From NCBI GenBank assembly GCA_902799835.1, contig CADCCF010000001.1:124001-188000 (forward strand): a stretch of 64,000 bases of DNA. The letters run 5' to 3'. Source of the stretch: an uncultured Pseudomonadota bacterium (GTDB taxonomy: Bacteria > Pseudomonadota > Alphaproteobacteria > RF32 > CAG-239). The position numbers were made by a program, and so were the translations under genes. A model generated the notes under the pieces. It did no database searches and was not told where the DNA came from. It worked only from the letters and a program-made list of their open reading frames with translations. Shown one piece after another: positions 1-8,105 of this stretch. How positions within the stretch are numbered: position 1 is the stretch's first letter; each line of letters opens with the position of its first letter.

Positions 1-862
1 ATAGTTTATCTGCATCACTTCTGTCAACAAAAGCACCAGCCTTCAACCGATAAAACATTCCCTTAGCACCTAAATCAGCTTTTTCAACCTCATGCGGCAA
101 AGCTTTAAGTGAAGGGTATCTCAGCTTAAGATCTGACCAAGACTTTTCAATAGCTTTGGCATTTGGCGAAGACATTAATTGTATTTGCCAAACTCCCAAC
201 GGAATGTCTCTAACCTCGGGCTCTTTAACCGGCTCAATTTTCTTTTCTGGTTTGTTTTCAGCAACCGTTTTTTCAGCCGGTTTTGATTCTTTTTGCTCAA
301 CAATTTCCTTGTTTTCAGGAACCTTTGCTTGCTCCTCAACTTTTTTAACTTCTACCGTCTCTTTTTGGACCACAACAACTTGTTCTTCCGCTTTTTCTTG
401 TTTATTTTTTAATATTTCCTCAGCTGCCTGAACAACATCGACATTTTCTTTTTTATCTTCAATAATCGGCAAAACCGGTTCTTCCGGAGGAGGCAATATG
501 CTTTCCACCTTCTCTTCGGACACATCTTTTTTCTCTACTATGTCATAAACCGTTTTATCTTGATTTAAGATTTCCATTCCCCCAGGTTCTGCAGGTTGAA
601 CCTTTACGGCCGTTTGCGGACGACGCACAACCGGAATGTCTGCATTTTCAATCTTTGCATATTCTGGAGAAAATATAAACCAACTGACCACACCCGCCAG
701 TCCGATACCGAGTAAAGCGCTCAAAAAAATTTGCTGTGACCTGCCAACCGTAGCACGATGCTCGTCAACGCTATCCAGAGGTCGCGAGTTCAATCTTTGA
801 CGAAACTCGTCTAAAAATTCACCCGAATTATTAAGTTCTTCATCGCGAAAATCATCCAGCAT
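1..862 (-). CDS. SPOR-domain envelope protein (C-terminus cut by window edge)
   Basis: Read by hand on the minus strand from an ATG preceded by GAGGAG. The protein has a short acidic cytoplasmic N-terminus, one membrane segment near residues 45-65, a long Lys/Glu/Pro/Val-rich periplasmic linker, and then a SPOR-type domain that begins with a WQIQL segment and runs off the window near a LKAGAF segment. SPOR domains bind denuded septal peptidoglycan, so a cell-division or envelope role is likely (inference). It follows dgt on the same strand with a 77-base gap. In many alphaproteobacteria argS lies between dgt and this gene; here it does not. Only about 287 codons are visible. Confidence 0.85.
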   Translation of the reverse strand, partial: MLDDFRDEELNNSGEFLDEFRQRLNSRPLDSVDEHRATVGRSQQIFLSALLGIGLAGVVSWFIFSPEYAKIENADIPVVRRPQTAVKVQPAEPGGMEILNQDKTVYDIVEKKDVSEEKVESILPPPEEPVLPIIEDKKENVDVVQAAEEILKNKQEKAEEQVVVVQKETVEVKKVEEQAKVPENKEIVEQKESKPAEKTVAENKPEKKIEPVKEPEVRDIPLGVWQIQLMSSPNAKAIEKSWSDLKLRYPSLKALPHEVEKADLGAKGMFYRLKAGAFVDRSDADKL

Positions 863-939
863 AACTAACCGCTCCTCAACTTAAAACTATGACACTTTAA
901 TCCGTTATACAAAAAAAAGCTTTATAATCCCTTAACGAG

Positions 940-2094
940 CTAAAAACGATAACTGACATTAAATAATTTTTGATGTTCCTCTGTTGCAAAAGCATCCGTC
1001 ATATTAGCAATATATGTACAAATGACATCAGCTTTTTCTTTATCCGATGAAGCATTATCAACCACTTTACGCAAGTCCAGTGGCAACATTTTTGTATTAG
1101 CCATAAATGCTTCAAACAAATCCTCCACAATCTTTTGTGACTTCATGTCCATGCGTGCAATGTTACTGTGAGTATAAAAATTCTTAGTTAAAAACTTATG
1201 CAATTCGGCAATTTTTTTACGCATTTGCTCAGAAAAATCAGCTGTAAAACTTTTTTGCTTTCGCACATCATTGAGTGTTTGTATTTTGTTTTTACGCAAA
1301 TTTTCTTTTGTGGTATCCAGCAAATCAAACACCATTGCACTGATAAGCGACCGCGTAATTGCATAAATCCGCAATTCATCGGCACAATTTTTGTTTTCTT
1401 TATCAAACTTGCTGATAATCTTATCAATAAATTCAAGCTCACAAAGTTGTTTTATTGAAAAAAATCCGGCCCGGAATCCATCATCAATATCATGGTTGTT
1501 ATAAGCTATATCATCCGCAAATGACGCCACCTGTGCTTCTAATGACGGATAATTTTTCAAATCCATCGGAAAAATTTTATCCAAATTTTTTAACCAATCG
1601 GATGTAACTTTTTTAATCGGTCCGTTATGTTTAACGGTACCTTCCAAAGTTTCCCATGTCAGATTCAAACCCTTAAAATTAGGATAATGTGTTTCAATCT
1701 CCGTCATAATTTTCAGCGAATTGATATTATGATCAAATCCACCAAATTTCTTCATACAATTATTCAACCCGCGTTCACCGGCATGACCAAAAGGAGCATG
1801 ACCGATATCGTGCGCCAAAGCAATGGCTTCACCTAATTCTTCATTCAATCCCAAACTCTTGCACAAAGTTCTGGTTATCTGTGCAACTTCAATACTGTGG
1901 GTTAATCTGGTGCGATAGTTTCGCCCTTCATGATACGCAAAAACCTGGGTTTTTCCTTCCAATTTACGAAAGGCCGATGAGTGAATTATTCTGTCGCGAT
2001 CGCGTTGAAATTCTGAACGATTAATATTATCATAATCAGGATACAATCTTCCCTTAGATTCTTCATTATGCACGGCATAGTTTGCAAGAGTCAT
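940..2094 (-). CDS. dgt: dGTP triphosphohydrolase-like HD-domain protein
   Basis: Family members hydrolyse dGTP, and often other dNTPs, to the nucleoside plus triphosphate, and so help set dNTP pools in the cytoplasm. The sequence shows the full HD signature: the upstream histidine in RTRLTH (H66), the HD pair at 95-96 and the HDIGHAPFGH segment that follows. The length of 384 residues fits the shorter alphaproteobacterial class. The ATG has GGAAAG upstream. It is the first gene of a leftward pair with the SPOR protein, and is divergent from xth with 72 bases between the starts. Confidence 0.93.
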   Translation of the reverse strand: MTLANYAVHNEESKGRLYPDYDNINRSEFQRDRDRIIHSSAFRKLEGKTQVFAYHEGRNYRTRLTHSIEVAQITRTLCKSLGLNEELGEAIALAHDIGHAPFGHAGERGLNNCMKKFGGFDHNINSLKIMTEIETHYPNFKGLNLTWETLEGTVKHNGPIKKVTSDWLKNLDKIFPMDLKNYPSLEAQVASFADDIAYNNHDIDDGFRAGFFSIKQLCELEFIDKIISKFDKENKNCADELRIYAITRSLISAMVFDLLDTTKENLRKNKIQTLNDVRKQKSFTADFSEQMRKKIAELHKFLTKNFYTHSNIARMDMKSQKIVEDLFEAFMANTKMLPLDLRKVVDNASSDKEKADVICTYIANMTDAFATEEHQKLFNVSYRF

Positions 2095-2166
2095 TTTTTT
2101 CGCTTTCCAAGTTTAAAAAAATATTGTACTAATCTTATATCAAATTTTCTAAAAAAGAGTCAACAA

Positions 2167-2958
2167 ATGAAAATTGCCACTTATAATGTCAACTCTATTA
2201 ACGCTCGTCTTGAAAATCTATCATCCTGGTTGAAAAGCGAACAACCTGACATTGTATTGCTTCAAGAAATAAAATCCGATTTCAACTCTTTTCCTTTTTT
2301 TGAATTACAAACCTTGGGATATGAAACCAAAATTTTAGGTCAAAAAAGCTATAACGGCGTGGCTATATTGAGTCACCATAAAATTAAAATAATTCACGAA
2401 AATCTTCCCAATTTTACTGATGAAAACTCTCGTTACTTAGAAGCTGATATTACCATTAATAATACAACTTACCGTGTTGCATCGATTTATCTTCCCAACG
2501 GCAACCCTCCCTATAATAATCCTGATGATACTGAAAAATGGCAATACAAATTGCGTTGGATGGAAGCTTTTTACAATCATGCCGCAACTCTTTTAGAACT
2601 GCGTCAACCGATAATCCTCGGCGGAGATTTTAATGTAATTGCAACGCCTAAAGATGTTTATGACCCCGTAGCATTCAAGAGTAATGCCCTCTTCCGCCCC
2701 GAAGTGCGACAACGGCTAAGAGCTTTTGAACTTTTGGGTTTTTATGATGCTTTCCGCGCAATCCACCCTATTGATACCGGTTACACTTTTTGGGATTATG
2801 CCGGAGCTTCTTTTCCCAATGATATGGGTATGCGCATTGACTACTTATGGATGAACGCCTTTGCTTTAGACCGCCTTTGCAATATTGAAGTCAACAAAAA
2901 CCCGCGACAAGGCTCCAAACCTTCTGATCACACTGTTCTGCAGGCCGTCATTTCATGA
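2167..2958 (+). CDS. xth: Exodeoxyribonuclease III (first of two paralogues)
   Basis: AP endonuclease and 3'-5' exonuclease of base-excision repair. Catalytic residues of the family are all visible: N7 in YNVNS, E34 in LLQEIK, D154 and N156 in GGDFNV, D225 in RIDYLW and the D254-H255 pair in KPSDH. The reading frame is open further upstream, but the ATG used here has AAGAG before it, gives the usual 263 residues and avoids overlap with dgt. The stop overlaps the next start as ATGA, so translation is probably coupled to the S41 protease. A second copy lies at 44739-45542; the two are clearly diverged. Confidence 0.94.
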   Translation: MKIATYNVNSINARLENLSSWLKSEQPDIVLLQEIKSDFNSFPFFELQTLGYETKILGQKSYNGVAILSHHKIKIIHENLPNFTDENSRYLEADITINNTTYRVASIYLPNGNPPYNNPDDTEKWQYKLRWMEAFYNHAATLLELRQPIILGGDFNVIATPKDVYDPVAFKSNALFRPEVRQRLRAFELLGFYDAFRAIHPIDTGYTFWDYAGASFPNDMGMRIDYLWMNAFALDRLCNIEVNKNPRQGSKPSDHTVLQAVIS

Positions 2959-3944
2959 AAAAATTTTTATTGATTTTTGCCCTGTTTTTTTCAATTTCAA
3001 CAGCTTTTGCTGATGACGCAACTGACTGGCAAAACATCTATTCCCAAATCAAAACCGCTTACATTAACGAAATTACTATTGCCCAATTAGCTTCAGCTTC
3101 CCTTAAAAACATCTCTTCTGTAGATCCTCAATTGCGCGTGGCCGATGACAACACTCGCATTACCCTATATTATCAAGGAAAAGTTATCAAAGTTCTGCGA
3201 AAACCTGACAACCCTAATGATGCAAAAACCTATGGTGATATAGCGGCTAAAATTATATCTGCAGCTGAGACTGCTTCTCCCAAAGCCGACGAAAAAAGTT
3301 TCAAAATCACTGATGAAATGGCTAAAGGTATCTTAAAAGTTTTGGATGACAATTCCGAATTTTATTCCAGCTTAGATGAAGCTGAAGGCATTGTTAAACG
3401 CAACAAACGTCATTGGAGTTCTCGCTTACTTGATGATGATGTGCTTTATGTCAAAATTACTGCTTTCAACAAACAAACTTTCAATGAATTAACCAGCGCT
3501 ATGGCTGAATACCCTCAAGCGGAAAAATTAATCATTGATATCCGTAACTGCCCTGGCGGTATGGCGAGTGTTGCTATTAAAGTTGCTGATTTGTTTTTGA
3601 GCGAAGGTATTATAGTTTCAACCTCAGAAAAAGATGAATTCAGCCAAGTTTATTATTCCGCCGACTCTGATGAAATATTTTCAAACAAGCCTATTGAAAT
3701 TTGGACCGATTCACAAACCGCTTCTGCTGCCGAAATTTTAGCAGCTGCTTTGCAGGAGCAAAGTCGCGCTGTTATCAAAGGTCAAAAAACCTACGGCAAA
3801 GGAACTCTTCAAAAACTGATAATTTTACCATCAACCAGCGTGTTAGCCGTGACCAATGGTTATTTTCACGCCCCTTCCGGCCAAAAAATTCAACATCACG
3901 GTGTTATTCCCGATATTGAAGAAGAAAATCTCACTCAATTTTAG
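2955..3944 (+). CDS. Exported S41-family (C-terminal-processing type) serine protease
   Basis: An N-terminal signal peptide of about 19 residues precedes a mature region with the tail-specific protease core. The nucleophile is S257 in TASAAEI and the general-base lysine is K282 in TYGKGT, a spacing of 25 as in Prc/CtpA. The segment DIRNCPGG is the usual core strand. Residues 20-150 replace the PDZ-containing region and I see no clear PDZ domain, so substrate selection may differ from CtpA. It is translationally coupled to xth and converges with pth, with a 4-base overlap of the stops. The substrate is unknown. Confidence 0.87.
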   Translation: MKKFLLIFALFFSISTAFADDATDWQNIYSQIKTAYINEITIAQLASASLKNISSVDPQLRVADDNTRITLYYQGKVIKVLRKPDNPNDAKTYGDIAAKIISAAETASPKADEKSFKITDEMAKGILKVLDDNSEFYSSLDEAEGIVKRNKRHWSSRLLDDDVLYVKITAFNKQTFNELTSAMAEYPQAEKLIIDIRNCPGGMASVAIKVADLFLSEGIIVSTSEKDEFSQVYYSADSDEIFSNKPIEIWTDSQTASAAEILAAALQEQSRAVIKGQKTYGKGTLQKLIILPSTSVLAVTNGYFHAPSGQKIQHHGVIPDIEEENLTQF

Positions 3945-4516
3945 CTTTTTTTCGTCATCATGCCCAACAATGACGAATATTCATTCACGCCTTTATTCAG
4001 CAAAACATTAATGGTTTTACAAACTGTTTCTATACACAAAGTCACCTCTTGCTGCTCGGTCTTGCCAAAGCGTGACAGCACAAAATCTTTAGTATCGTTT
4101 CTATCACCACTTGCGTGATTTATTCCGATTCGCACGCGGTTATATTGAGGACTAATTGCTGCATCAATTGATTTTATACCATTATGCCCGCCCGATCCAC
4201 CACCGATTTTGGCCTTAATCTTACCTATCGGCAAATCCATATCATCATGCACAACCACCACATTTTCCGGTAATATTTTATAAAAATTAGCGGCTTTTAC
4301 CACAGAATTACCCGACAAATTCATAAAAGTCAGCGGCTTTAACAAAAATACTTTTTCGCCGGCAATCTCGCCTTCAGCCACCAATCCGTCAAATTTTTCT
4401 TTAAATACCCCAAAACCATATTCTTTTGCCAAAGCATCAACCGTCATAAACCCAACATTATGGCGAGTATTTTCATAATCTTTTCCCGGATTGCCCAAAC
4501 CAACTATTAAGAACAT
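3941..4516 (-). CDS. pth: Peptidyl-tRNA hydrolase
   Basis: Releases peptides from peptidyl-tRNAs dropped by the ribosome. N9, catalytic H19 in NTRHNVGF, and the VHDDMDLP segment carrying the conserved aspartate match the bacterial Pth family; 191 residues is normal. It follows rplY on the same strand, the usual pairing, but a good intrinsic terminator lies between them, so some transcripts should stop before pth. It ends overlapping the S41 protease gene, which is read from the other strand. Confidence 0.96.
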   Translation of the reverse strand: MFLIVGLGNPGKDYENTRHNVGFMTVDALAKEYGFGVFKEKFDGLVAEGEIAGEKVFLLKPLTFMNLSGNSVVKAANFYKILPENVVVVHDDMDLPIGKIKAKIGGGSGGHNGIKSIDAAISPQYNRVRIGINHASGDRNDTKDFVLSRFGKTEQQEVTLCIETVCKTINVLLNKGVNEYSSLLGMMTKKS

Positions 4517-4540
4517 TTCGCAAAATCCATCCCAAAAAAC

Positions 4541-4576
4541 AAAAAAAGCAGAGAACAGTTAAGAGCTATCCTCTGC
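4541..4576 (-). terminator. Intrinsic terminator after rplY
   Basis: On the minus strand GCAGAG (4576-4571) pairs with CTCTGC (4553-4548), followed at once by seven T. It sits between rplY and pth, and could make pth expression partial or processed. Confidence 0.7.
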
Positions 4577-4597
4577 CTTAACCTCATCAATTAAAAC

Positions 4598-4882
4598 CTA
4601 TTTTCTGATAAAATCAACATGAATAGGTTTGTCAGAAACCGGATGAAACTGAACATCTTTACAAGCAACAGTCATCTTTTTGCCGCCTAAAACGACTTCA
4701 ATGTCTGATTTGTAAAAATCTTTATCGTCCAAAGCCTTTTCCAACTCTACGGGGTGCAACGAAACCATAATCGGCTCTTGTTTTCCACCATAGATAACAG
4801 CAGGAATACGACCCTCACGACGACATGCCCGAGCTGCCCCCTTACCTGCTTTTTCTCTTTTTTCAGCATTAAATGTAATCAT
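4598..4882 (-). CDS. rplY: Large-subunit ribosomal protein bL25, short form
   Basis: 5S-rRNA-binding ribosomal protein. The protein starts with the typical Arg/Lys-rich segment and GRIPAVIYG and ends at HVDFIRK. At 94 residues it is the short E. coli-type form: the C-terminal CTC/TL5 domain found in most alphaproteobacterial L25 proteins (about 200 residues) is absent, with an ordinary stop codon and a terminator right after it. It is paired with pth as in most bacteria. Confidence 0.93.
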   Translation of the reverse strand: MITFNAEKREKAGKGAARACRREGRIPAVIYGGKQEPIMVSLHPVELEKALDDKDFYKSDIEVVLGGKKMTVACKDVQFHPVSDKPIHVDFIRK

Positions 4883-4914
4883 TTTCTACATCCTTAAAAC
4901 AAATTATTTACCAT

Positions 4915-4942
4915 GTTTTTGACCTCCAGGGGTGTCAAAAAC
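4915..4942. repeat. Inverted repeat upstream of rplY
   Basis: GTTTTTGAC (4915-4923) and GTCAAAAAC (4934-4942) form a perfect 9-bp inverted repeat around a 10-base loop. It lies 32 bases upstream of the rplY start and 46 bases past the end of lptG. It has no following T-run on the minus strand, so it is a poor terminator; an operator or a leader hairpin for rplY is possible. Confidence 0.5.
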
Positions 4943-4988
4943 TTCACAAACGCGTTATACAACATTTTTTCTATTTTTCAAGTACTTT

Positions 4989-6095
4989 TTATTCGCCTTC
5001 AATTTGCAACAAAATTGATGTCGCTATTGAGCCGGCAATAATCGTAGGTGCAATAACCGCCAACCATACCGGCAATCCGCCACTGACCCCCATAGCATAA
5101 ACCAACTGCGACATAAAATAGGTAGAAAATCCGGCAATTATACCACCAACAATCAAAAACATAATCCCGCCGCGACGATGTGACGGGCGTAACGCAAACA
5201 CGGCAGCAACCAACACCATTGTAACCAAAAACAGCGGCGAAATAACCAACGACCAAAAACGCATTTCATGTCTTTGCACTGCAAAACCTGACTTATCATA
5301 AAAATGAATAACCGCCGGCAAACTCCAAAAAGATATGGCCTCCGGTTCAGCAAAACTTTCTTCAATTTTATCAACATCAAGTATCGTTTTATAATTCATT
5401 TCACTGAGTTTTTTTACCGGATTGCCTGCACGATATATTTTCACATCTTTCAGGCTGAAAAATCCTTCGCTCAACACTCCGGCAAAAGCCTCTATCTGAC
5501 GTAACGGCCTTGCCTTGTTATCCAGCTCAATAATGCTCAAACCGCGCAAAAGCAGTCCATCGTTTTCATGCTGCAATTTTTGAGCATGCATCACCATAGT
5601 TTTTTCGTCATCCAAAGCTTCTCTAATCCACAATCCCTGCTCTGAATACATCATCGCATGCGGATCTTTGGTATCCATACGTCTTTCCAGTGTTTCATAC
5701 ATTCCGTATAGCTCGGCAGCCAGAGGATTAACCGCCATAACATTAATTATTCCGACGATAGCTGTAGCAAAACAAATCGGCACCAAAAAATTCCACACCG
5801 AAACTCCGGCCGCTCTCATTACAACATATTCACTGGTTTTACCGAGCCGCCAAAAAGTTATCATTGCAGCAACCATCATCACAAAAGGGAAAACCTGCTC
5901 TCCGGTTTTGGGCAATCTGGCTATTGCCATCTGAAAAGCGAACAACAATCCGAATTCCGGAACGTTAGACATGCGTCTAATTCGTTCGACCATCTCAAAC
6001 AAAAATATAACACCCAAAATCATCAGCAACACGGCCAAAAAATTCCATATCAGCTGACGATTAACATAGCGTCCCAAAATTGAAGTCGGTTTCAT
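4989..6095 (-). CDS. lptG: LPS export system permease LptG (LptF/LptG family)
   Basis: Inner-membrane subunit of the LptB2FG transporter that extracts lipopolysaccharide for transport to the outer membrane. The 368 residues show the family layout: three N-terminal membrane helices (about 15-35, 55-80, 95-125), a periplasmic beta-rich domain (about 130-265) and three C-terminal helices. The start has AAGAG upstream; the frame opens 33 bases earlier but without a better site. The N-terminal pattern fits LptG better than LptF. No lptF is adjacent, which is unusual outside Rickettsiales-like genomes. Confidence 0.85.
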   Translation of the reverse strand: MKPTSILGRYVNRQLIWNFLAVLLMILGVIFLFEMVERIRRMSNVPEFGLLFAFQMAIARLPKTGEQVFPFVMMVAAMITFWRLGKTSEYVVMRAAGVSVWNFLVPICFATAIVGIINVMAVNPLAAELYGMYETLERRMDTKDPHAMMYSEQGLWIREALDDEKTMVMHAQKLQHENDGLLLRGLSIIELDNKARPLRQIEAFAGVLSEGFFSLKDVKIYRAGNPVKKLSEMNYKTILDVDKIEESFAEPEAISFWSLPAVIHFYDKSGFAVQRHEMRFWSLVISPLFLVTMVLVAAVFALRPSHRRGGIMFLIVGGIIAGFSTYFMSQLVYAMGVSGGLPVWLAVIAPTIIAGSIATSILLQIEGE

Positions 6096-6245
6096 AAAAT
6101 TATCTCTTCGCTTACAAACTTGCTCCAAGATTAGGCAAAAACCTCTTCAAATGCAAGCGATTTTTATAATTTTGCGCCCAAACAAAAATTTTACTGGCAT
6201 TTTGCCTCAAAAGAGTATAAAGAGAATATGCATACTCAAAAATAT

Positions 6246-6322
6246 GCGCCCGTAGCTCAATTGGATAGAGTATCAGCCTCCGACGCTGAGGGTTGTGGGT
6301 TCGAACCCCGCCGGGCGCGCCA
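6246..6322 (+). tRNA. tRNA-Arg, anticodon CCG
   Basis: A 77-base cloverleaf: acceptor GCGCCCG pairs with CGGGCGC, D-arm GCTC/GAGT, anticodon stem TCAGC/GCTGA around loop CTCCGAC, T-arm with TTCGAAC, discriminator G and encoded CCA. The anticodon CCG reads CGG codons. It is followed by a strong intrinsic terminator and, 150 bases on, by a degenerate copy of its own 3' end plus terminator. Confidence 0.96.
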
Positions 6323-6330
6323 AAAAACCA

Positions 6331-6360
6331 AAAGCCTCTTTTTGAGGCTTTGGGTTTTTT
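6331..6360 (+). terminator. Intrinsic terminator of tRNA-Arg
   Basis: AAAGCCTC (6331-6338), loop of five T, GAGGCTTT (6344-6351), then GGG and six T. Confidence 0.85.
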
Positions 6361-6475
6361 GATGCATCTGACAGGTTTGAAACCACAAAGTGGGTTCGAG
6401 TACAAGCGAAAGGTGAACGGAAGCGCACCGGTGAGCGAAAGCGAATGAGCGCAGTCAACGACGCTTTTGCGGAGT
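6361..6475. other. GC-rich non-coding stretch between the two terminator copies
   Basis: About 115 bases, visibly richer in GC than the flanks, with an imperfect 14-base direct repeat (GGTGAACGGAAGCG and GGTGAGCGAAAGCG) around a CACCGGTG palindrome. I see no start with a ribosome-binding site. A long minus-strand frame runs across it and the tRNA but is not credible as a gene. Confidence 0.4.
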
Positions 6476-6528
6476 AACCCCGCCCATGCCTCTTTTTGAG
6501 GTTTTTAGTTTTTGGTACATCTGAATCA
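6476..6528. repeat. Degenerate duplicate of tRNA-Arg 3' end and terminator
   Basis: AACCCCGCC (6476-6484; first copy 6304-6312), GCCTCTTTTTGAGG (6488-6501; first copy 6334-6347) and ACATCTGA/GCATCTGA recur in the same order 154-172 bases apart. The acceptor stem and CCA are missing in the second copy. This could be an attachment-site remnant or a local duplication. Confidence 0.5.
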
Positions 6529-6561
6529 AAAATTGGCAGGGTTTGGGATAAGGATATTAAA

Positions 6562-7575
6562 ATGGCAATCTTAGAAAGATTGAAAAAAATGCAAAACGAT
6601 AGTGGTAAAAACCGCCTGGTTATGATTCTGGACGGCATGGGTGTTGCTATTGTTAAAAAACTGTTGGATAAAGATGGGTTCTTTGCTAACCATCTGACTG
6701 ATGTTGAAACTGCGATTATTCCTGCTACAACTGTGGCAGCAACAACCGCATACCGCACCGGCAAAATGCCATGGGAAACCGGTTTTATTGGCTGGTCACA
6801 ATACTTCGCTGAAACAGACGAAGTTATCGAGGTGTTTTTTAATAAAAACTACTATACTGGCGAGGCTTCCAAAATACCATCACTTGCCGATAAACTGCAA
6901 GGCAAGACCTCTGTTGTAGAACAAATGAATGCTAATGGCAGACGTGCATTTGAAATAATGCCTGCGTTTATTCCTGGGGGTGCTGAAACTTTCGAAGATT
7001 GGCTAAAACAAATTGTTGATACCTGCAATCGCGAAACAGATGCATACATTTACGCATACTGGACTGAACCGGATACTGCCTTGCATGAATTTGGCGAAAA
7101 TAGTGATAATGTAAAAACACTATTGCGTGACATGGAGCAAAAGGTTGGAAAAGCCTTGGTACAAATCGTGAATAAAACCGAGGTTTTGATAACAGCGGAT
7201 CATGGTCACAAATTGGTAAAGCCGTTGTTCTTGACTGATTTTCCAGACATAGAGCAATCTTTATTGCATCCAATTTCTATCGAGGCTCGTTGTGCATCAC
7301 TGTTTGTTAAACCGGAAAAAATAGCTGAATTTCCAGCTATGTTTAACAAACACTTTGGCAAATGGTTCAAATTGCTTACAAAACAAGAATTTGAACGCGA
7401 TTACTTGCATGCGAAAGAACCAGTCCGCTTCATAGGTGACTTTATGGCATTGGCCACAGCCGATTATGGTTTACATCAAAACCGCGATGTTAAATACTAT
7501 ATCTCGAATCATGCCGGCATTACCCCTGAAGAATTGGAAATTCCAATTATTCAGCACTTGGTTAATAGTCGTTAA
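6562..7575 (+). CDS. Alkaline-phosphatase-superfamily phosphodiesterase/nucleotide pyrophosphatase-like protein
   Basis: The 337-residue protein shows a near-complete two-metal site of the type I phosphodiesterase family: LDGMG (first metal aspartate, about residue 24), a Thr-rich nucleophile segment in PATTVAATTAYRTG, a D-x3-H pair in EPDTALHEFG, the ADHGH motif, and a late histidine in ISNHAG. No signal peptide is visible, so it is probably cytoplasmic. The start has AAGGA eight bases upstream. It stands alone between two tRNA genes with its own terminator, and could be acquired. The substrate is unknown. Confidence 0.75.
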   Translation: MAILERLKKMQNDSGKNRLVMILDGMGVAIVKKLLDKDGFFANHLTDVETAIIPATTVAATTAYRTGKMPWETGFIGWSQYFAETDEVIEVFFNKNYYTGEASKIPSLADKLQGKTSVVEQMNANGRRAFEIMPAFIPGGAETFEDWLKQIVDTCNRETDAYIYAYWTEPDTALHEFGENSDNVKTLLRDMEQKVGKALVQIVNKTEVLITADHGHKLVKPLFLTDFPDIEQSLLHPISIEARCASLFVKPEKIAEFPAMFNKHFGKWFKLLTKQEFERDYLHAKEPVRFIGDFMALATADYGLHQNRDVKYYISNHAGITPEELEIPIIQHLVNSR

Positions 7576-7581
7576 TCATAT

Positions 7582-7609
7582 AAAACATCGCCACAAAGGC
7601 GGTGTTTTT
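7582..7609 (+). terminator. Intrinsic terminator after the phosphodiesterase-like gene
   Basis: ACATCGCC and GGCGGTGT pair (one G-T pair) around ACAAA, followed by five T. Confidence 0.8.
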
Positions 7610-7713
7610 GCCCGAGACTATCAAAAAATGGGCTTTTGAGGGTTATATCTCATAGTCAACGCATAAAAACCCACAGAATTGCAGGCTTGCGCTGTCTGCG
7701 CGGCTCGACGCCA

Positions 7714-7745
7714 TAAAAAAAGACACCGCAATTTGGTGTCTTTTT
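7714..7745 (-). terminator. Intrinsic terminator of tRNA-Ser
   Basis: On the minus strand AGACACC pairs with GGTGTCT around a 7-base loop, followed by a run of seven T; it also has a T-run on the plus strand and may work both ways. Confidence 0.8.
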
Positions 7746-7753
7746 AATTAAAT

Positions 7754-7845
7754 TGGCGGAGAGAGAGGGATTTGAACCCCCGGTACCCCGTAAAGAGTAC
7801 AATTGATTTCGAGTCAACCGCATTCGACCACTCTGCCATCTCTCC
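7754..7845 (-). tRNA. tRNA-Ser, anticodon CGA
   Basis: A 92-base class II tRNA on the minus strand: acceptor GGAGAGA/TCTCTCC, anticodon stem TTGA/TCAA around loop CTCGAAA, a long variable arm, T-loop TTCAAAT, discriminator G and encoded CCA. The CGA anticodon reads UCG. Confidence 0.95.
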
Positions 7846-7860
7846 GCAAGATCTTGCTAT

Positions 7861-7889
7861 TTATTAAACTTTTTCTTTTTATTTTGCAA
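7861..7889 (-). promoter_or_regulatory. Candidate promoter of tRNA-Ser
   Basis: Minus strand: TTGCAA (7889-7884), 17-base spacer, TAATAA (7866-7861). This places transcription start about 9 bases before the tRNA 5' end. Confidence 0.5.
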
Positions 7890-8016
7890 GCGTTTTTTAT
7901 CTGTTACATATTTAACAAATCTGTAACAATACCGATTCACCTTTTATTTCCTTAAAATTCAACAAATTAACCAAATATTAATGATGTATTTATAGAATCT
8001 CTGATAACTAAAATTG

Positions 8017-8045
8017 TTGCTTTTAGACAAAAAATATGATATATT
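8017..8045 (+). promoter_or_regulatory. Candidate sigma-70 promoter for the basic coiled-coil protein
   Basis: TTGCTT (8017-8022), a 17-base spacer and TATATT (8040-8045), in an otherwise AT-rich gap without genes from 7890 on. The start point would fall at about 8052. Confidence 0.55.
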
Positions 8046-8046
8046 A

Positions 8047-8085
8047 AAGTTACAAGAGGCGAACCAGACCAAGTTCGCGTAACTT
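8047..8085 (+). promoter_or_regulatory. Two-segment hairpin in the 5' leader
   Basis: AAGTTAC (8047-8053) pairs with GTAACTT (8079-8085), and inside it GCGAAC (8059-8064) pairs with GTTCGC (8073-8078), leaving a 5-base bulge (AAGAG) and an 8-base loop. The structure ends ten bases before the GGAGGG ribosome-binding site. It may be an RNA leader structure or, because it starts near the predicted transcription start, a DNA operator. Confidence 0.55.
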
Positions 8086-8105
8086 ACAAATATATGGAGG
8101 GTATC

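Noticed and set aside
156..431. A plus-strand Ser/Phe-rich frame near the left edge
   Set aside because: It is the antisense of the Lys/Glu-rich linker of the SPOR protein.
6273..6764. A long minus-strand frame running across tRNA-Arg and into the phosphodiesterase gene
   Set aside because: It is a shadow of the tRNA; such peptides are a known annotation artefact.
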